DNA from: Anniella stebbinsi
Taxonomy: Eukaryota; Chordata; Lepidosauria; Squamata; Anniellidae
NCBI GenBank assembly: GCA_029215795.1
Contig: JARDYH010000001.1
Location: forward strand, 352,928,154-352,992,153
DNA length: 64,000 bases
Direction: 5' to 3'
In this document: positions 23,880-34,305 of the stretch, piece by piece
Layout: every line of letters starts with the position of its first letter
Numbering within the stretch: the stretch's first letter is position 1
Position numbers and translations under genes: made by a program
Notes under the pieces: generated by a model
Told to the model about the DNA's origin: nothing
What the model saw: the letters and a program-made list of their open reading frames with translations, nothing else
The model's database searches: none

Positions 23880-24012
23880 TTTTACCCAACCTGGTGCCCT
23901 CCAGATGTTTTGGAAGTCAAATCCCCTCAGCTCCCCTCAGCATGGCTAATGTTCAGGAACGCTGGAGTTGTCCTCCAAAACATCTGGAGAGCACCAAGTT
24001 GAGGAAGACCGG
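23880..24012. mobile_element. short hAT-like MITE, ACCTGGTGCCCTCCAG family
   Basis: The left part ACCTGGTGCCCTCCAGATG and the right part CATCTGGAGAGCACCAAGTT are inverted repeats, and CCAAAACATCTGG mirrors CCAGATGTTTTGG. Relatives are at 27755-28157 (interrupted) and 28704-28831. The internal hairpin resembles that of the element at 20501. Confidence 0.65.
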
Positions 24013-24127
24013 CATGAAGTCACAAACATGTCCACAGGTATGCTCTCATTGACTCCGCGTAGGAAGGATACAGGTCCCTGACAGCACCTATCCCTATACA
24101 AAATGAGAGGTCCCACGCGTTTCTTTG

Positions 24128-24420
24128 CTTTTTAAAATAATATATATTTATACTGCATCATCAATGTGCATGGTGCTTTTATACAGTACAAGAGGGCAGG
24201 CGGCTTACAGTGTATCATTTGACACAGAAACAGAACAAACAAAGGGGAATGAACCGGAGGCAGAAGTAAATGGGGGAAGAATATATACTATTGCCATTAT
24301 ACATATTTATGTTTTGTTACAATCAGGCATGGGGGACTTCACAGAAAAGGTGGGTGATGATAAATGGGTGATGATAAAACTGGAGGGGAAAGGCAGAGGA
24401 GGGAATTAAGTAGATAATGG
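24128..24420 (-). mobile_element. probable LINE 3' tail, reverse orientation
   Basis: ATATTTATACTGCATCATCA, GTGCATGGTGCTTTTATACAG and AGGCGGCTTACAG correspond, inverted, to the tail seen in forward orientation near 43440-43530 (GCACCATATGCTATATAAAT). Only the first ~120 bases are recognisable; the remaining span is approximate. Confidence 0.4.
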
Positions 24421-24645
24421 CTAGGCAAGCAAGGTAGGTGCCCTCCCACATGTAGGAGAAATCATAACAAGATTTATCTGAATCATCATCATCATCATCT
24501 GGGGGGGCTAACACAGTAGGAAATACGCGGAACGCTTACAGAGAAGAACACAATCACAATACTTTCTATGCATAACTCTCAATCTAATTTCATATCCAAA
24601 TAAGCATATGCTGCGTAGACCCAAAGTATATATTAGTTTCTTCTT

Positions 24646-24934
24646 TTTTTTACTCTAGAACAAGTGCACCCCCAATCCAGATTGGCAACCCAAGTTGGGT
24701 GGCAGGGGGGCTCTATTCCTTCCCTCCCTTGCTGTGGTCTTGATCTGGATCGGGGGCGGGTGGGTACTTGCAATTTATATGGATCAGTATTTGGCAATAT
24801 ATATTTTGCAGGCGTATGGCATCCAATCTGAATCGGGACCATAACGGGATGAAAGGGTTAAAGCCCCCTATTCCCCTCCACTAGAGTCCCTATCTGGACT
24901 GGCAACTGTAATGCTTACACTAGAGTAAAAAAAG
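24646..24934. mobile_element. MITE with TTTTACTCTAG ends
   Basis: Inverted ends TTTTACTCTAGAACAAG and TTACACTAGAGTAAAA, with internal AATCCAGATTGGCAACC answered by TATCTGGACTGGCAACT. Diverged relatives may lie at 15440-15545 and 21640-21740, where AGGTTTAAACC / GGGTTAAACC and TACTCTAGAG / CTTTCTCTTA motifs recur. Target duplication cannot be told from the flanking A/T runs. Confidence 0.5.
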
Positions 24935-25650
24935 AAAAGTAGACATAGCTGCTACCCACGTCTTTAAAGTAATGTGTGCTTTGGCCCTGATACTGACAAT
25001 TTCAGGCCCTACAACTCAGTAGCAAGTAAGAGAGTCTGAGGGATCCAGGTCTCATATGATTTGTCGATTAAACTCATTCATCTCAGATTTCAAATGCAGA
25101 TTTATAATTGAATTTTCCCTGGAGCTGTTCTGTTCAGAAGGGTACTCAGTGCTGAAATCGTGGCTGCTGACAATCTAAGTGCTCCTTTCAAGTGTACGAT
25201 GGTGTTCAAAACAATGCATTATTTGTCTCTGTTATCTGATTGCAAAAAGCTGTTATGCTCCTAAGATATCCTCAAATTCTGAAAACTGGGTGTAGAATGG
25301 CTAGAGAATATAAACAAAAGAGCAGAAGTGAGGGGCAAGACCACTGGGATTTTCAGCTACACTTAACAACTACCAGATTTATTATGGCGTAAGCTTCTGT
25401 GGACAAGAGATGCATGAAGTGTTATTATCCTCAGTTGGCAGGTATATACACACACACATGCACAGAGAGAGACAAGGAGATAAAGAAAAACCTTCTAAAC
25501 TGTGGATCCAAATAGCTATAACATGCAAGAAGTAAAGCCTTTGAAAATCACTGGACTACCATCTTTTGTCTATACCACACACACACACTTATACATTATA
25601 TAAATATAAACAATACAAGCACACCTGCCAAGTGAGGATAACACTCCATG
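24935..25650. other. unassigned non-coding sequence
   Basis: Plain AT-rich sequence with short CA tracts near 25448-25459 and 25576-25589. No gene or element recognised. Confidence 0.5.
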
Positions 25651-25654
25651 CATG

Positions 25655-25790
25655 TGATGAAGTGGACTCTAGCCCATGAAAACTTGTGTCATAATAAATC
25701 TGTTAGTCTGTAAGGTGCTACAAGACTCTTTGTTGTGTTTGCTGCAACAAAGTTAACATGGCTGCCCCTCTGGAACTAATTTTGTATACA
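25655..25790. mobile_element. interspersed repeat, CCCATGAAAACTTG...GTTAGTCTG type
   Basis: Contains AGCCCATGAAAACTTGTGTC, AATAAATCTGTTAGTCTG, AAGGTGCTACAAGACTC and TTAACATGGCTGCCCCTCTG in order, a widespread amniote interspersed repeat that I recognise but cannot confidently place in a class. Confidence 0.55.
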
Positions 25791-25849
25791 TCTTTCCTCC
25801 AACTTTCAGGGAATACCTTCTACATCAACTTGTCAGTATGTTGCAGAGG

Positions 25850-27070
25850 TGTTCTGGGAACATATGCGGCACAGACTGGGCTTGTTGCTACCTAGAACAT
25901 GTGTCTGCACAATCCTGGAGAAGTTGACCTTCAGAAAACCTTTTCTGCCATTAATGATTGTGGAACCCGCTGGCCAATATTAAGGACCAATTTCACATCG
26001 CTACCTCTTGGGTTATGTTTTCAATGTGTGTCAGGGTTTTTTTGTGCACAGCACATATGATATTGAGTGTGTACATGTATGATGATAGGGTTGACAAAGT
26101 GCTCTGGAATAGACACAGGTTCCAGATTTGGTGGAACTGTTCAAAAAGATTGTTTGTGGAAGCATGGCAATCTGCGGTCTTTGTGTTTGGTGTACATCTT
26201 AGGCAAATGCGCACGCACGCTATAAAGTGGCATGGGTCAAGAACCATGGAGTCTAGTACCAGGACCCAGGTGCCTTACAGGACAGATGCCAGAGGCTGGC
26301 ATTATAGTTACCAAGGGTGCTTGGAGATGGAGGTATTGTGCAGCTCTTCTGTCTGTCTTTTCCGACATAACAGATTTTCTGCGGCAATAGAAAAGACAGA
26401 AGAAGTGGTGGGAAAACATGAGAGAGCTACGTGGGGAAGATGGCGATGTCTGGACCCCCCACCCCATAAAATTCCATAAACAAGGAAAGGCAACAGTGCC
26501 GCTGGTAGCATCCTTAGCAGGGGCAGCATCAAAGGTAGGCTTGGTCAAACATCTACCAGTAGGAGGTATGACAAGAGTCCTGTGGAATTGCTCCGCCTTG
26601 TCACCAATATAACCTGCTGGTTCACTTATCTCTAGCTCGGGCTCAGACAGTGGTGGTGGTGGTGTCAAGGAGTAAACACCACTGCACATTTGCTCACTGG
26701 ATCTTTGCCTGTCAAGCAAGGAAGTGGTAACAATGATGAGAAAGATCATGAGGAGCAATAGCAGTTGGAGACTATGGTGGTGGGAAGGTAGATTTACTGG
26801 AGGAGGGCCCCCAGTGAGGGTGTCTTGCTTCAAAACCTGGAGCCAGCACTAATAGCTAGTCAGCACGGATCAGGTGACACAAAGGCCCAACAGGGTTCCA
26901 CCTGGTCCTATAAAGTTGCTGACTTTACCCTGGCTACTCAGTCTGAGTGATTTATTGCTTGAACATAGACTGAGCTCTCCGTCTGACTGCTTGCTTGATT
27001 GCCAGCCTGTTTCCCAGTTTGCCTGTAGGCCATCAGCCCTTTCATATATATTAAACCCATGCTAACAATG
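25850..27070. other. unassigned region with overlapping long open frames
   Basis: A 173-codon frame on plus (25958-26479, starting at TTG) and a 198-codon frame on minus (26237-26833, starting at ATG) overlap. The minus frame has a proline-rich, acidic patch (SEPELEISEP) but no zinc finger, reverse transcriptase or transposase motif I can name. A TATAAAG box (26909 region) lies downstream. A decayed LTR element or DNA transposon is possible, but nothing confirms it, so no CDS is called. Confidence 0.3.
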
Positions 27071-27284
27071 AAACCAATACAAATTGAACATTGGTACTCA
27101 AAACAACCATGTGATGTAGCTATCCCATTAGAGGCAGTGAATTCATCTTTGACAGATAACTGCTGTTATTCTGAGCAATTGGACTAAGGTGTGCTATCCA
27201 TACAAATAAACAAATAGCACCTGCATTTTAATGGGAAAGTATTTGTTTTACACTAGATAGATGATTAATTTAAAAGACAGTTAT

Positions 27285-27385
27285 GGGGGGGGGGGGTTAT
27301 GAAAGGATAAAAACCTATGGTTTTTTTTCTCATGCTACAGTGCCATATACATTACACTACCGTATTATTATTATTATTATTATTA
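27285..27385. repeat. poly-G run and (ATT)n microsatellite
   Basis: Twelve consecutive G bases at 27285-27296, and an ATT trinucleotide run of about 8 units at 27363-27385. Confidence 0.9.
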
Positions 27386-27754
27386 CTGTCATCGTCATCT
27401 ATAATGACAAAAATTCAAAAGTAAGGTCAGCTGACTCAAAACATCTTTCATTTTAGGATAGTCACAGTTAATTGAATGCTTTAGTTATTCTACTATGACC
27501 TAAGAATCAAGTTCCTAGCAGGCAGGGAAGGAAACAGATCAGCAAAAAATAGCAAAGAGCACCTCAAACTCAAAAATTCAAGATAATGCGTTACTGTTGT
27601 TTTTTAAAAACAACCTCATATATTTTTAGGTATGCCTCATTAATCTGGACATTATTGTATGCCATCTCATTATTGTATGTTATCTATGCTTGCCTGCCCT
27701 AAATCCTGATAAATTGAAGTGTTTTATCACAAGGATACATGAGAGATTAGCAGC

Positions 27755-28157
27755 TTTGTCCAACCTGATGAACTATAGATGTGATGGACTGCAAGTCCTA
27801 TCAGCCCCAGCCAGCATAACCAGGGCCGATCCTACCATTAGGCAAAGTGAAGCACTTGCCTCAAGCAGCGAATCCTGGGAAGTGGCAGCAAGGTGATGGA
27901 GAAGAGAACTGTATGCCCTATGGTCTTCCCTATGTCCCCCCCAAGCTAGTGTTGCGCCTTCAGGTGTGGCAGAGAATGCTATTCCCCCCCATCAGTGTAG
28001 AACAAAAGTGTTCAGTCTTGAAGAAAGGTTTCTGTACATAAAATGGGAAGGGGCTCCATCTTGTTCCATGCCTCAGGCAGCAAATATCTTGGTCCGGACC
28101 TGAACATGATCACTGATGTTGGGAGTCCAACATATGTGCAAGGCACCAGGTTGAAGA
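27755..28157. mobile_element. short hAT-like MITE interrupted by a second hAT-like element
   Basis: The left half (27755-27820: CCAACCTGATGAACTATAG, AGCCCCAGCCAGCAT) and right half (28103-28157: CACTGATGTTGGGAGTCC, GGCACCAGGTTGAAG) together make one element of the ACCTGGTGCCCTCCAG family. The halves are separated by the 282-bp insertion at 27821-28102. The outer element is therefore older than the insert. Confidence 0.65.
27821..28102. mobile_element. hAT-like element CAGGGCCGATCC, nested insertion
   Basis: Ends CAGGGCCGATCCTACCATTA and TATCTTGGTCCGGACCTG are diverged inverted termini. Flanks AGCATAAC and AACATGAT agree at five of eight bases, and all three differences are transitions, so an 8-bp duplication is likely. 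The body motif AGGCAAAGTGAAGCACTTG and the terminal CCTCAGGCAGCAAA are shared with the copy at 61258-61525. Open frames within are artefacts. Confidence 0.7.
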
Positions 28158-28511
28158 CAGCTGTGGGAATGTGGTTACAGAGCCCTAGCCAATCAGGAAA
28201 CCTGCTTCCTAGTCTTGTGGAGCACTGCAAACCCATGAAGCTGAATGTGCTTGCACTACCCTTACAGTCCAACACAGGGAGGTCTAGTGTAGAGGGGGCG
28301 TGGCTACAGCACATGTCCTTAGCTCCCTCCACACATACAGGAAAGCCCTCTTCAGCAAAATCCTGAAGAGGGCTGAACTCAGGCAATCCTATATGAGTAA
28401 AACAAGCTCCCTGCTTCAGAACTTCCCCTCTACACCACCATGTGTGGATAGTACTGACGGAGGATCAAAAGCCAGTGAGCACAGCCCCTTTCCCCCTGAA
28501 ACAATGGTCAT

Positions 28512-28675
28512 TAAGAAGGTAAGAACCACGCTGAATCAGACCAAAGCCTTTCTAGGCCAGCATTCTGTTCACACAGTGGCCAGCCAGTTGCTTGTGGGAA
28601 GCTCACAAGTAGGTCATGTTCTCTCTGGTCAGGTTCCCCAGCATCTGGTATATAGAGGCCTTCTGCTTCTGTGAA
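28512..28675 (-). mobile_element. SINE-like repeat with ATGTTCTT tail, reverse copy
   Basis: Reads, inverted, like the elements at 11505 and 53281: ACGCTGAATCAGACCAAAGC, CATTCTGTTCACACAGTGGC and TTCCCCAGCATCTGGTATA. The tail end lies at the left (AAGAAGGTAAGAAC, degraded). Confidence 0.7.
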
Positions 28676-28703
28676 TAAGAACATGCAAATAGAGCTAGAG
28701 CAA

Positions 28704-28831
28704 CTTTCCCCTACCTGGTGCTGCTAGATGTTTTCGACTAAAATGTCCATCTGCCCCAACCAGCAAGGCCATGGTCAAGGATAATCAGAGCTGAAGTCAT
28801 AAACATCTAGAAGGCACCACATTGGGGAAGG
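28704..28831. mobile_element. short hAT-like MITE, ACCTGGTGCCCTCCAG family
   Basis: CTTTCCCCTACCTGGTGCTG at the left is mirrored by GGCACCACATTGGGGAAGG at the right. Inner arms TAGATGTTTTCGAC and GTCATAAACATCTAG are also inverted. Same family as 23880-24012. Confidence 0.65.
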
Positions 28832-30179
28832 CAAGGCTAAAGCCTCCATGTGTAACCTGAAATAAAGAGCTTGTTCTTAGGCGACAATAGCCTCCACCAT
28901 TCTTAACATTAAGAACAACCCAGCTGTGTATTTTCTTGCCCACCTTCAAAGGGTAGCGTCACCCCACATCTCCATCTTTGATTCTTACATGAGAACTGTC
29001 TTACTTGTAAACATAAGACTAACATGCGCACACCAAAAACCATCCCATTTTGTTCCACTTCCTCCTTAGAGGTAAAAACATATAACCAGTCTGATATATA
29101 AAATCCTAGGCACTGGGATCCACAAAGAAAGTTCAAATGGTTCCTGAACAACACTATGCTGTTTCTGACAATCCTAAATGGTTGGCAACACTAGAATAAA
29201 GGACATGTCATTTTTGAGCCTCAGAATCTCCAGTCATGACATTCGGAAAGAGGTTTAATAGAGCTCTACTGCCTAACGCTGCAATATCAGTATGTAACAT
29301 ATGTCATTGAGACAAACAGCATTACTCCGAAACCAGCTGGGTTCTACAGGAATTTAATTCAGCATTTTCCAAATTATTCTCAAATGGTTGTTCTATCCAT
29401 TTGTCGGGAACTATCCTCAGAATTTAATTAACAGAGATGTTGCTTAAACAGGATTTTTAAAAAAATTGAGAAGGAAGACTTTCTACATTTTCCATTGAAT
29501 TTCATAGGGCCACTTCAAAAAAGGGGGGGGGGGAACCCTACTTGTATAAAAACCTGTCTTTGTCAGAAGTAAAAAAACCAGAAGTTAGGTTAATTAGCAG
29601 TTGGCACATTTTTATTAAGGATTTGGGTTAATTAATCTGTGCAGACCTAATTTTAGTTCACTTTTTAACCCTACCATATTAGAATCTATAGCCCTAGTTC
29701 TTTATCATTCCATTAAAGGAGGGGAGAGAGGAACACTAATCACTTCTTTTCTTAGAATATGCACACAACATATCCTATAAGGCTAAGGATTTAACCTCTG
29801 CATTTGAGTTAAAAACAAATGGCTTAGGTTCACACATGCATATACTGTATGTCATTTGATTTCTTTACACTTGATGACCGGCAGCTGAACGGGTAAACTA
29901 ACTAGTGAAAAATATTGTACTTGACATAAGAATTAAAGTTCTTTCTGTGATGCTAGGTCTGCGACAGTCAATTCGCCCATGTAAGTCATGCCCATCAAGT
30001 GATGAACGTGCATGTGTTAATGAGCCTTTATTTTCAAATAAATGTATTAAGATCTGGCAGTGTATGTACAAAATGCATGTAATGACATGATTTTCATAGA
30101 AAAGCTGAGAGCTATCTTTTCCTAATTACTTGGTATAGCATAGAGAGGAAGGAATGCATATTTCAAGAGGACAGACAGT
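28832..30179. other. unassigned non-coding sequence
   Basis: Plain sequence with a poly-G run at about 29524-29533. Nothing recognised; the 81-codon minus frame at 28909-29154 has no domain. Confidence 0.5.
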
Positions 30180-30365
30180 GTGACAGAATGGTGGATTTGG
30201 CCATGGAAGACTTAGGTTAAAGCTCCTCACTTTGCCTTGAAGTCCACAGGCTATCCTTGTGGTGTCTCTTAAGCTGAACTATCCCATAGGATGGTTGGGA
30301 GGATAAATTATAAGAATCAGAAAGCATGTTGAACACTGAAAAATGTTATAGATAATATAAATATC
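30180..30365 (+). mobile_element. possible ancient MIR/CORE-type SINE
   Basis: The order of motifs resembles a MIR-like SINE: GGTGGATTTGGCCATGGAAG, then CCATAGGATGGTTGGGAGGA followed by TAAATTATAAGAATCAG and AGCATGTTGAACACTG. It is strongly diverged, so this is a tentative call. Confidence 0.35.
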
Positions 30366-31493
30366 CTACATCCTTGAATAAAACATAATACAACAACAAC
30401 AGTTGTTCTTATTTGGGAATAAATTGCCTAATGTTCAAAATAAGACTTCTACAACATGTGAACCACCAGCCATAGATTGTTGCTAGTCTTACAGGTGCAA
30501 GAAAACCTCTGTCATGATAAACCTTCCTCCATGCCCAATTTCTGCAGTAACAGGAAGGCAACAACAGCGGAAGATTTATTGAATTTCTAGCTGATGGGTT
30601 GTATTTCATTTAGCTGATTACAAGTTATTCTAAATCCATGTTAAAAATAGAAAAATAAAAATACATAAATGAATGATAGCATGGGACATGTGTGCTCAAA
30701 TTGGTCAAAATACCAATTCACAGAAGAGGAAGAAAGCCCTTACAAAGAAAACATGCATTCAAAATGTAAAGAGATAACTAGGCTGACATGTGGAAAGGGG
30801 ACAGAAAAGGAAGGAAGGTACTTCCTGAACACAGTAGCAGAACTGCTAGTGTGAGTAACAACCCCTGGCTCAAATACAGACCTCCAGAAGTTGTGTAACT
30901 TGGTCCTTCGCTATCCAGATATTCCCCTTAATTTCTATGAAGAAGGATAAATAATATTTAAAGTTCAATTTTATGGAAATTTTCCAACTGCTCTTGTCAT
31001 CTCTAACACTCACACCTACATTAATCTCATTCCATAAGTCCCCAGACCTCCGACTTCTCTCGTTGAATACATAAAAAATGCAAACCTTCTTTGGGACAGA
31101 TTTGGACTTGTTTCATTCCTCGAGAATGAATCTTACTGATTCATTCGCTCTTTCATTTCCCACCTCTAATCCTCACCACCACCACCCCGCTGTCCTAAAT
31201 CAAATGGCCTTGACTATGTCATATACTAAAAAAAAAATGCAACCTCTTACATAAAAACTTGTGAGAATAGAAAAAAAAACATGGACCACTTTTCAGTGTA
31301 CTAAATAATCAGATACCAAAAACTGAGGGGGAAAAATAGACAAGAAAAAGGAAACAAGCAGAACAATCCTAACGCCAGCCAAAGGCTAACTAAGGAGCCA
31401 CTGGATGCAGGACACTTCTACAGCAGAGGCTCCATGTATCACCAATGATGTCCCTGCTGGCAGCAGAGCCCAAACTGGGGCATTCTGGGTACA
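30366..31493. other. unassigned non-coding sequence
   Basis: AT-rich sequence with short A runs. No gene or repeat recognised. Confidence 0.5.
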
Positions 31494-31501
31494 GCTTTGG
31501 A

Positions 31502-31821
31502 TAGGCTGACCATATGAAAAAGAGGACAGGGCACATGTAACGTTAACAGCTGTAGAGAAAAAGGAATTTCAGCCGGTGCCAATTGTATGCCATTAGTTCC
31601 TGGTGAAATTCCCTCTTCATCACACCAGTTAAAGTTGCAGGGGCCCTGCCTTCTTTTGTATATGGTCACTCTAGTATAGTGCCTGCAACTTTAACTGTGG
31701 TGATGAAGAGGGAATTTCACCAGGGACTAATTGCATACAAATGACACTGGCTGAAATTCCCTTTTCTCTACAATTGTTAAAGTTACATGAGCCCTGTCCT
31801 CCTTTTCATATGGTCAGCCTA
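31502..31821 (+). mobile_element. hAT-like palindromic MITE, copy 5
   Basis: A 320-bp element with ends TAGGCTGACC and GGTCAGCCTA and a perfect 8-bp duplication GCTTTGGA (31494-31501, 31822-31829). Core type A. The complete internal terminus is at the end of the first half (TTTTGTATATGGTCACTCTA). The 76-codon minus frame crossing it is not a gene. Confidence 0.92.
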
Positions 31822-31829
31822 GCTTTGGA

Positions 31830-34134
31830 TCCACCATGTTTTTCCAATTGGGAGATATGACATCTGAACTAAGTCAGAGTGTCTGTACCAGAATATGGGC
31901 TGTAACTTCGATGTCTCCCCATGCTAAAAAAGTAGTATGGTGCCTTTACACAAGACAGAAAACACTGATCTATCGTTATGTATTTTGGCATCTATGTAAA
32001 ATGTAATTGTTTTTCTCATCACTACCTCCATGTCAGAAAAAGCATCCACTGTATGTCAGGCTGTTGTTTAAGCTGCAGCACGGCCTTTAAAAAGTTGGTA
32101 ATACTACACATACCCCTCCTCACGTGCACACACATTTCAGATTATCAATCATGACGTAAGAATTAAGTTCTGGGTGTAGGTTTCTGAATATATTCTGAAA
32201 GCATTGCCCCCATGCACAGCTCTATCCTAGGCAGCCACCTACAGTCATTGAATGGTAAAACTAGGCCTGTATACACACAATACAGAGCACAGAATGCACA
32301 ACATGTCCGCTTATTTTCAAGTAACAAAAACTCCATACTAAACATGCCAGGTGAAGTGATGAAAACAAATGGTTTGGCATACATTACACACAATTGAATG
32401 GAATTTTACTGACGCAACAAGAGAATAGCTGCTAACACCCAGTTACTATATGTGTGTGTGTTTAAAAACCGCGTGCTAAAACTCTGTCAAGCGCAAGGCC
32501 AACAAATCCATACGGGTGCCATGTCCCCTAATTTTTTGGTTCATTTCCTAGCAGATTATTCTTTCACACAAGCTTTCCTCCTCTCAGTGTTTTTAATCTT
32601 TTTTTCTTTCTTTTTTTTTTTTTTTATGAAATGTTTGCAAAGAGACATTCAGCCGACTGGCTGCATTTAGCGAAATTGAGGAGTTGTAGGAGTAAGTTAG
32701 CGTAGCTGATTTTACAACACAAATCATCCATGGTGGTTTATCCTGTTGCTAAGGTGATGTTGCTGCAAAAGATGGAAAATCCTGCTTGTTTTCTGAATAA
32801 GGAAGCGTACGGCATTTTACCTAGGCATTTGACTGCTCCCGCTACTTGAGGGAAAATATGCCTCAGCTTGTGCTTTTTCTATATACGCTACAGCCTGATC
32901 TTAAAGGAGGATTACTCAGAAGTAATTCCCCCAACTGTACATGTTGTTAGCTCGCCTGTGTTTTCAACCATGGTGTTTTCAACCATGCAAGGGCAAAGGG
33001 GGCACGCAGGTAAGGTATGCCTCACCTGACCCTTCCCACCCTGGAGCAACCCAGCTGAGGGGGACAAATCTGGGAGAGACTCTGAGGGAGGTAAGCAAAA
33101 GGTGGGGGAAAGTCCAGAACCCTGCCCCTATACGCTGCTTTCTCTCTTAAAATCAGATCCCCGTGATGTGGGGCCAACCAACGTTTGAATACATGGACCT
33201 GCCAGCATCCCAGGTAATTTGGCCCTTAGTTCAGTAGGACTTACCCCCAGGTAAGCATGCAAAGTTCTTTAAAAATCACTGGGCGAATACTTCAAAATCC
33301 AGCAGTAGTTTTTATTAATTCAGATTGTTAGCCTTCCTTGAGTTATTGGGAACGAATACATAAACTGAGCAAGTCAAGCTGCCTCATCCATGCCCTTAGA
33401 GGACTCCTGAACCTTTAATACTAGCTGCCTGGAAAGGGATATTTCACCAGCCATGCCTTCTCCCATCATTGCAGAACTGTGATGGGAAATGCCACGCCCG
33501 GTGAACGTCTGCTTTCTATGCAACCCTTAAAGGTACAGCAACCCTCTCCGAGTTAAGACCTTTAAACCCCTGCTGATATCCTCCTCACCAAACTTATCAC
33601 AGACCTTCCCCTCTGGTTTTCTATTCCCAGAAAGTCTGGCATGCAGTATAATTTTCATAATACAGAAAGAGAAGAAAACTAAAGTGCAAATAGATTTTCT
33701 ATGATTTGGTCAATTATCAGAGCAAATGATGCAGGCCTCTCTCCAGTCTTTCAGGCCTGCTGTCTTCCAAATTAGTGTCACTCCTCAAATATGAAGGGAA
33801 GAAGTTTGGTATTTATTTTGAGTGTAACCAACCAAAAGCCACAAGAAAAGGCGAAGGCTCATATTATTTCTGAACAATTTTCCTGGAAGGAGCCCAACTT
33901 CTTCTCCCTTTGTTTTCTTTTAGACTTGCATCCGAATTTGTCTTTTCCCAGAGGCTTCCCCTGCTTGATATTTACAAGCTGTGACTGAGTTTTAATGTGG
34001 ATTGGGTCGGATGAAGGGGGGGGGACTATCTTTCTTCTCAATCCAATGGTCTATTTACCTCTGAGCCAAACATTCGTTTAGCAGAGCCTGAACCAGTGAG
34101 AAAACAAAAGTGAGACAAATGCATCTGTTGCATC
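31830..34134. other. unassigned sequence with possible regulatory stretch
   Basis: The stretch 32620-32840 is unique-looking with several CpGs (TTAGCGAAATTGAGG, GGAAGCGTACGGC) and is a weak conserved-element candidate. A poly-T run is at about 32598-32624. At 33404-33550 an inverted arrangement (AGGGATATTTCACCAG ... GGTGAACGTCTGC, CCCTTAAAGGTACAG) may be a very old relative of the palindromic MITE. Otherwise plain. Confidence 0.4.
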
Positions 34135-34305
34135 TGTATACTGCCTTATTACATTCATTTCCAAGGCCCTCAGAGCCCCCTTTCAGAACAAGTGTCGGAG
34201 TTGCTTAAGGCCACACATTAAGCTTCATAACTGAGTGGGGATTTGAATCCATGTCTCCCACATCCGAGCCAAACTTCCATCTACTATGTCACACTGGCTC
34301 ATGTT
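34135..34305 (-). mobile_element. tRNA-derived SINE, reverse orientation
   Basis: Read on the minus strand it starts GAGCCAGTGTGACATAGTAG and carries the B-box-like GGATTCAAATCCCC and the CACTCAGTTATGAAGC segment. It is the same family as 37944-38152 and 60747-60967, more diverged and with an altered 3' part. Confidence 0.65.

Noticed and set aside
24482..24500. Short direct repeats such as (ATC)n as a CRISPR-like array
   Set aside because: Simple trinucleotide microsatellite with no spacers, in a vertebrate-type genome.
31439..31669. Minus-strand frame with similar peptides at 21157-21351 and 59919-60137
   Set aside because: The shared peptide comes from the palindromic MITE itself and not from a gene family.
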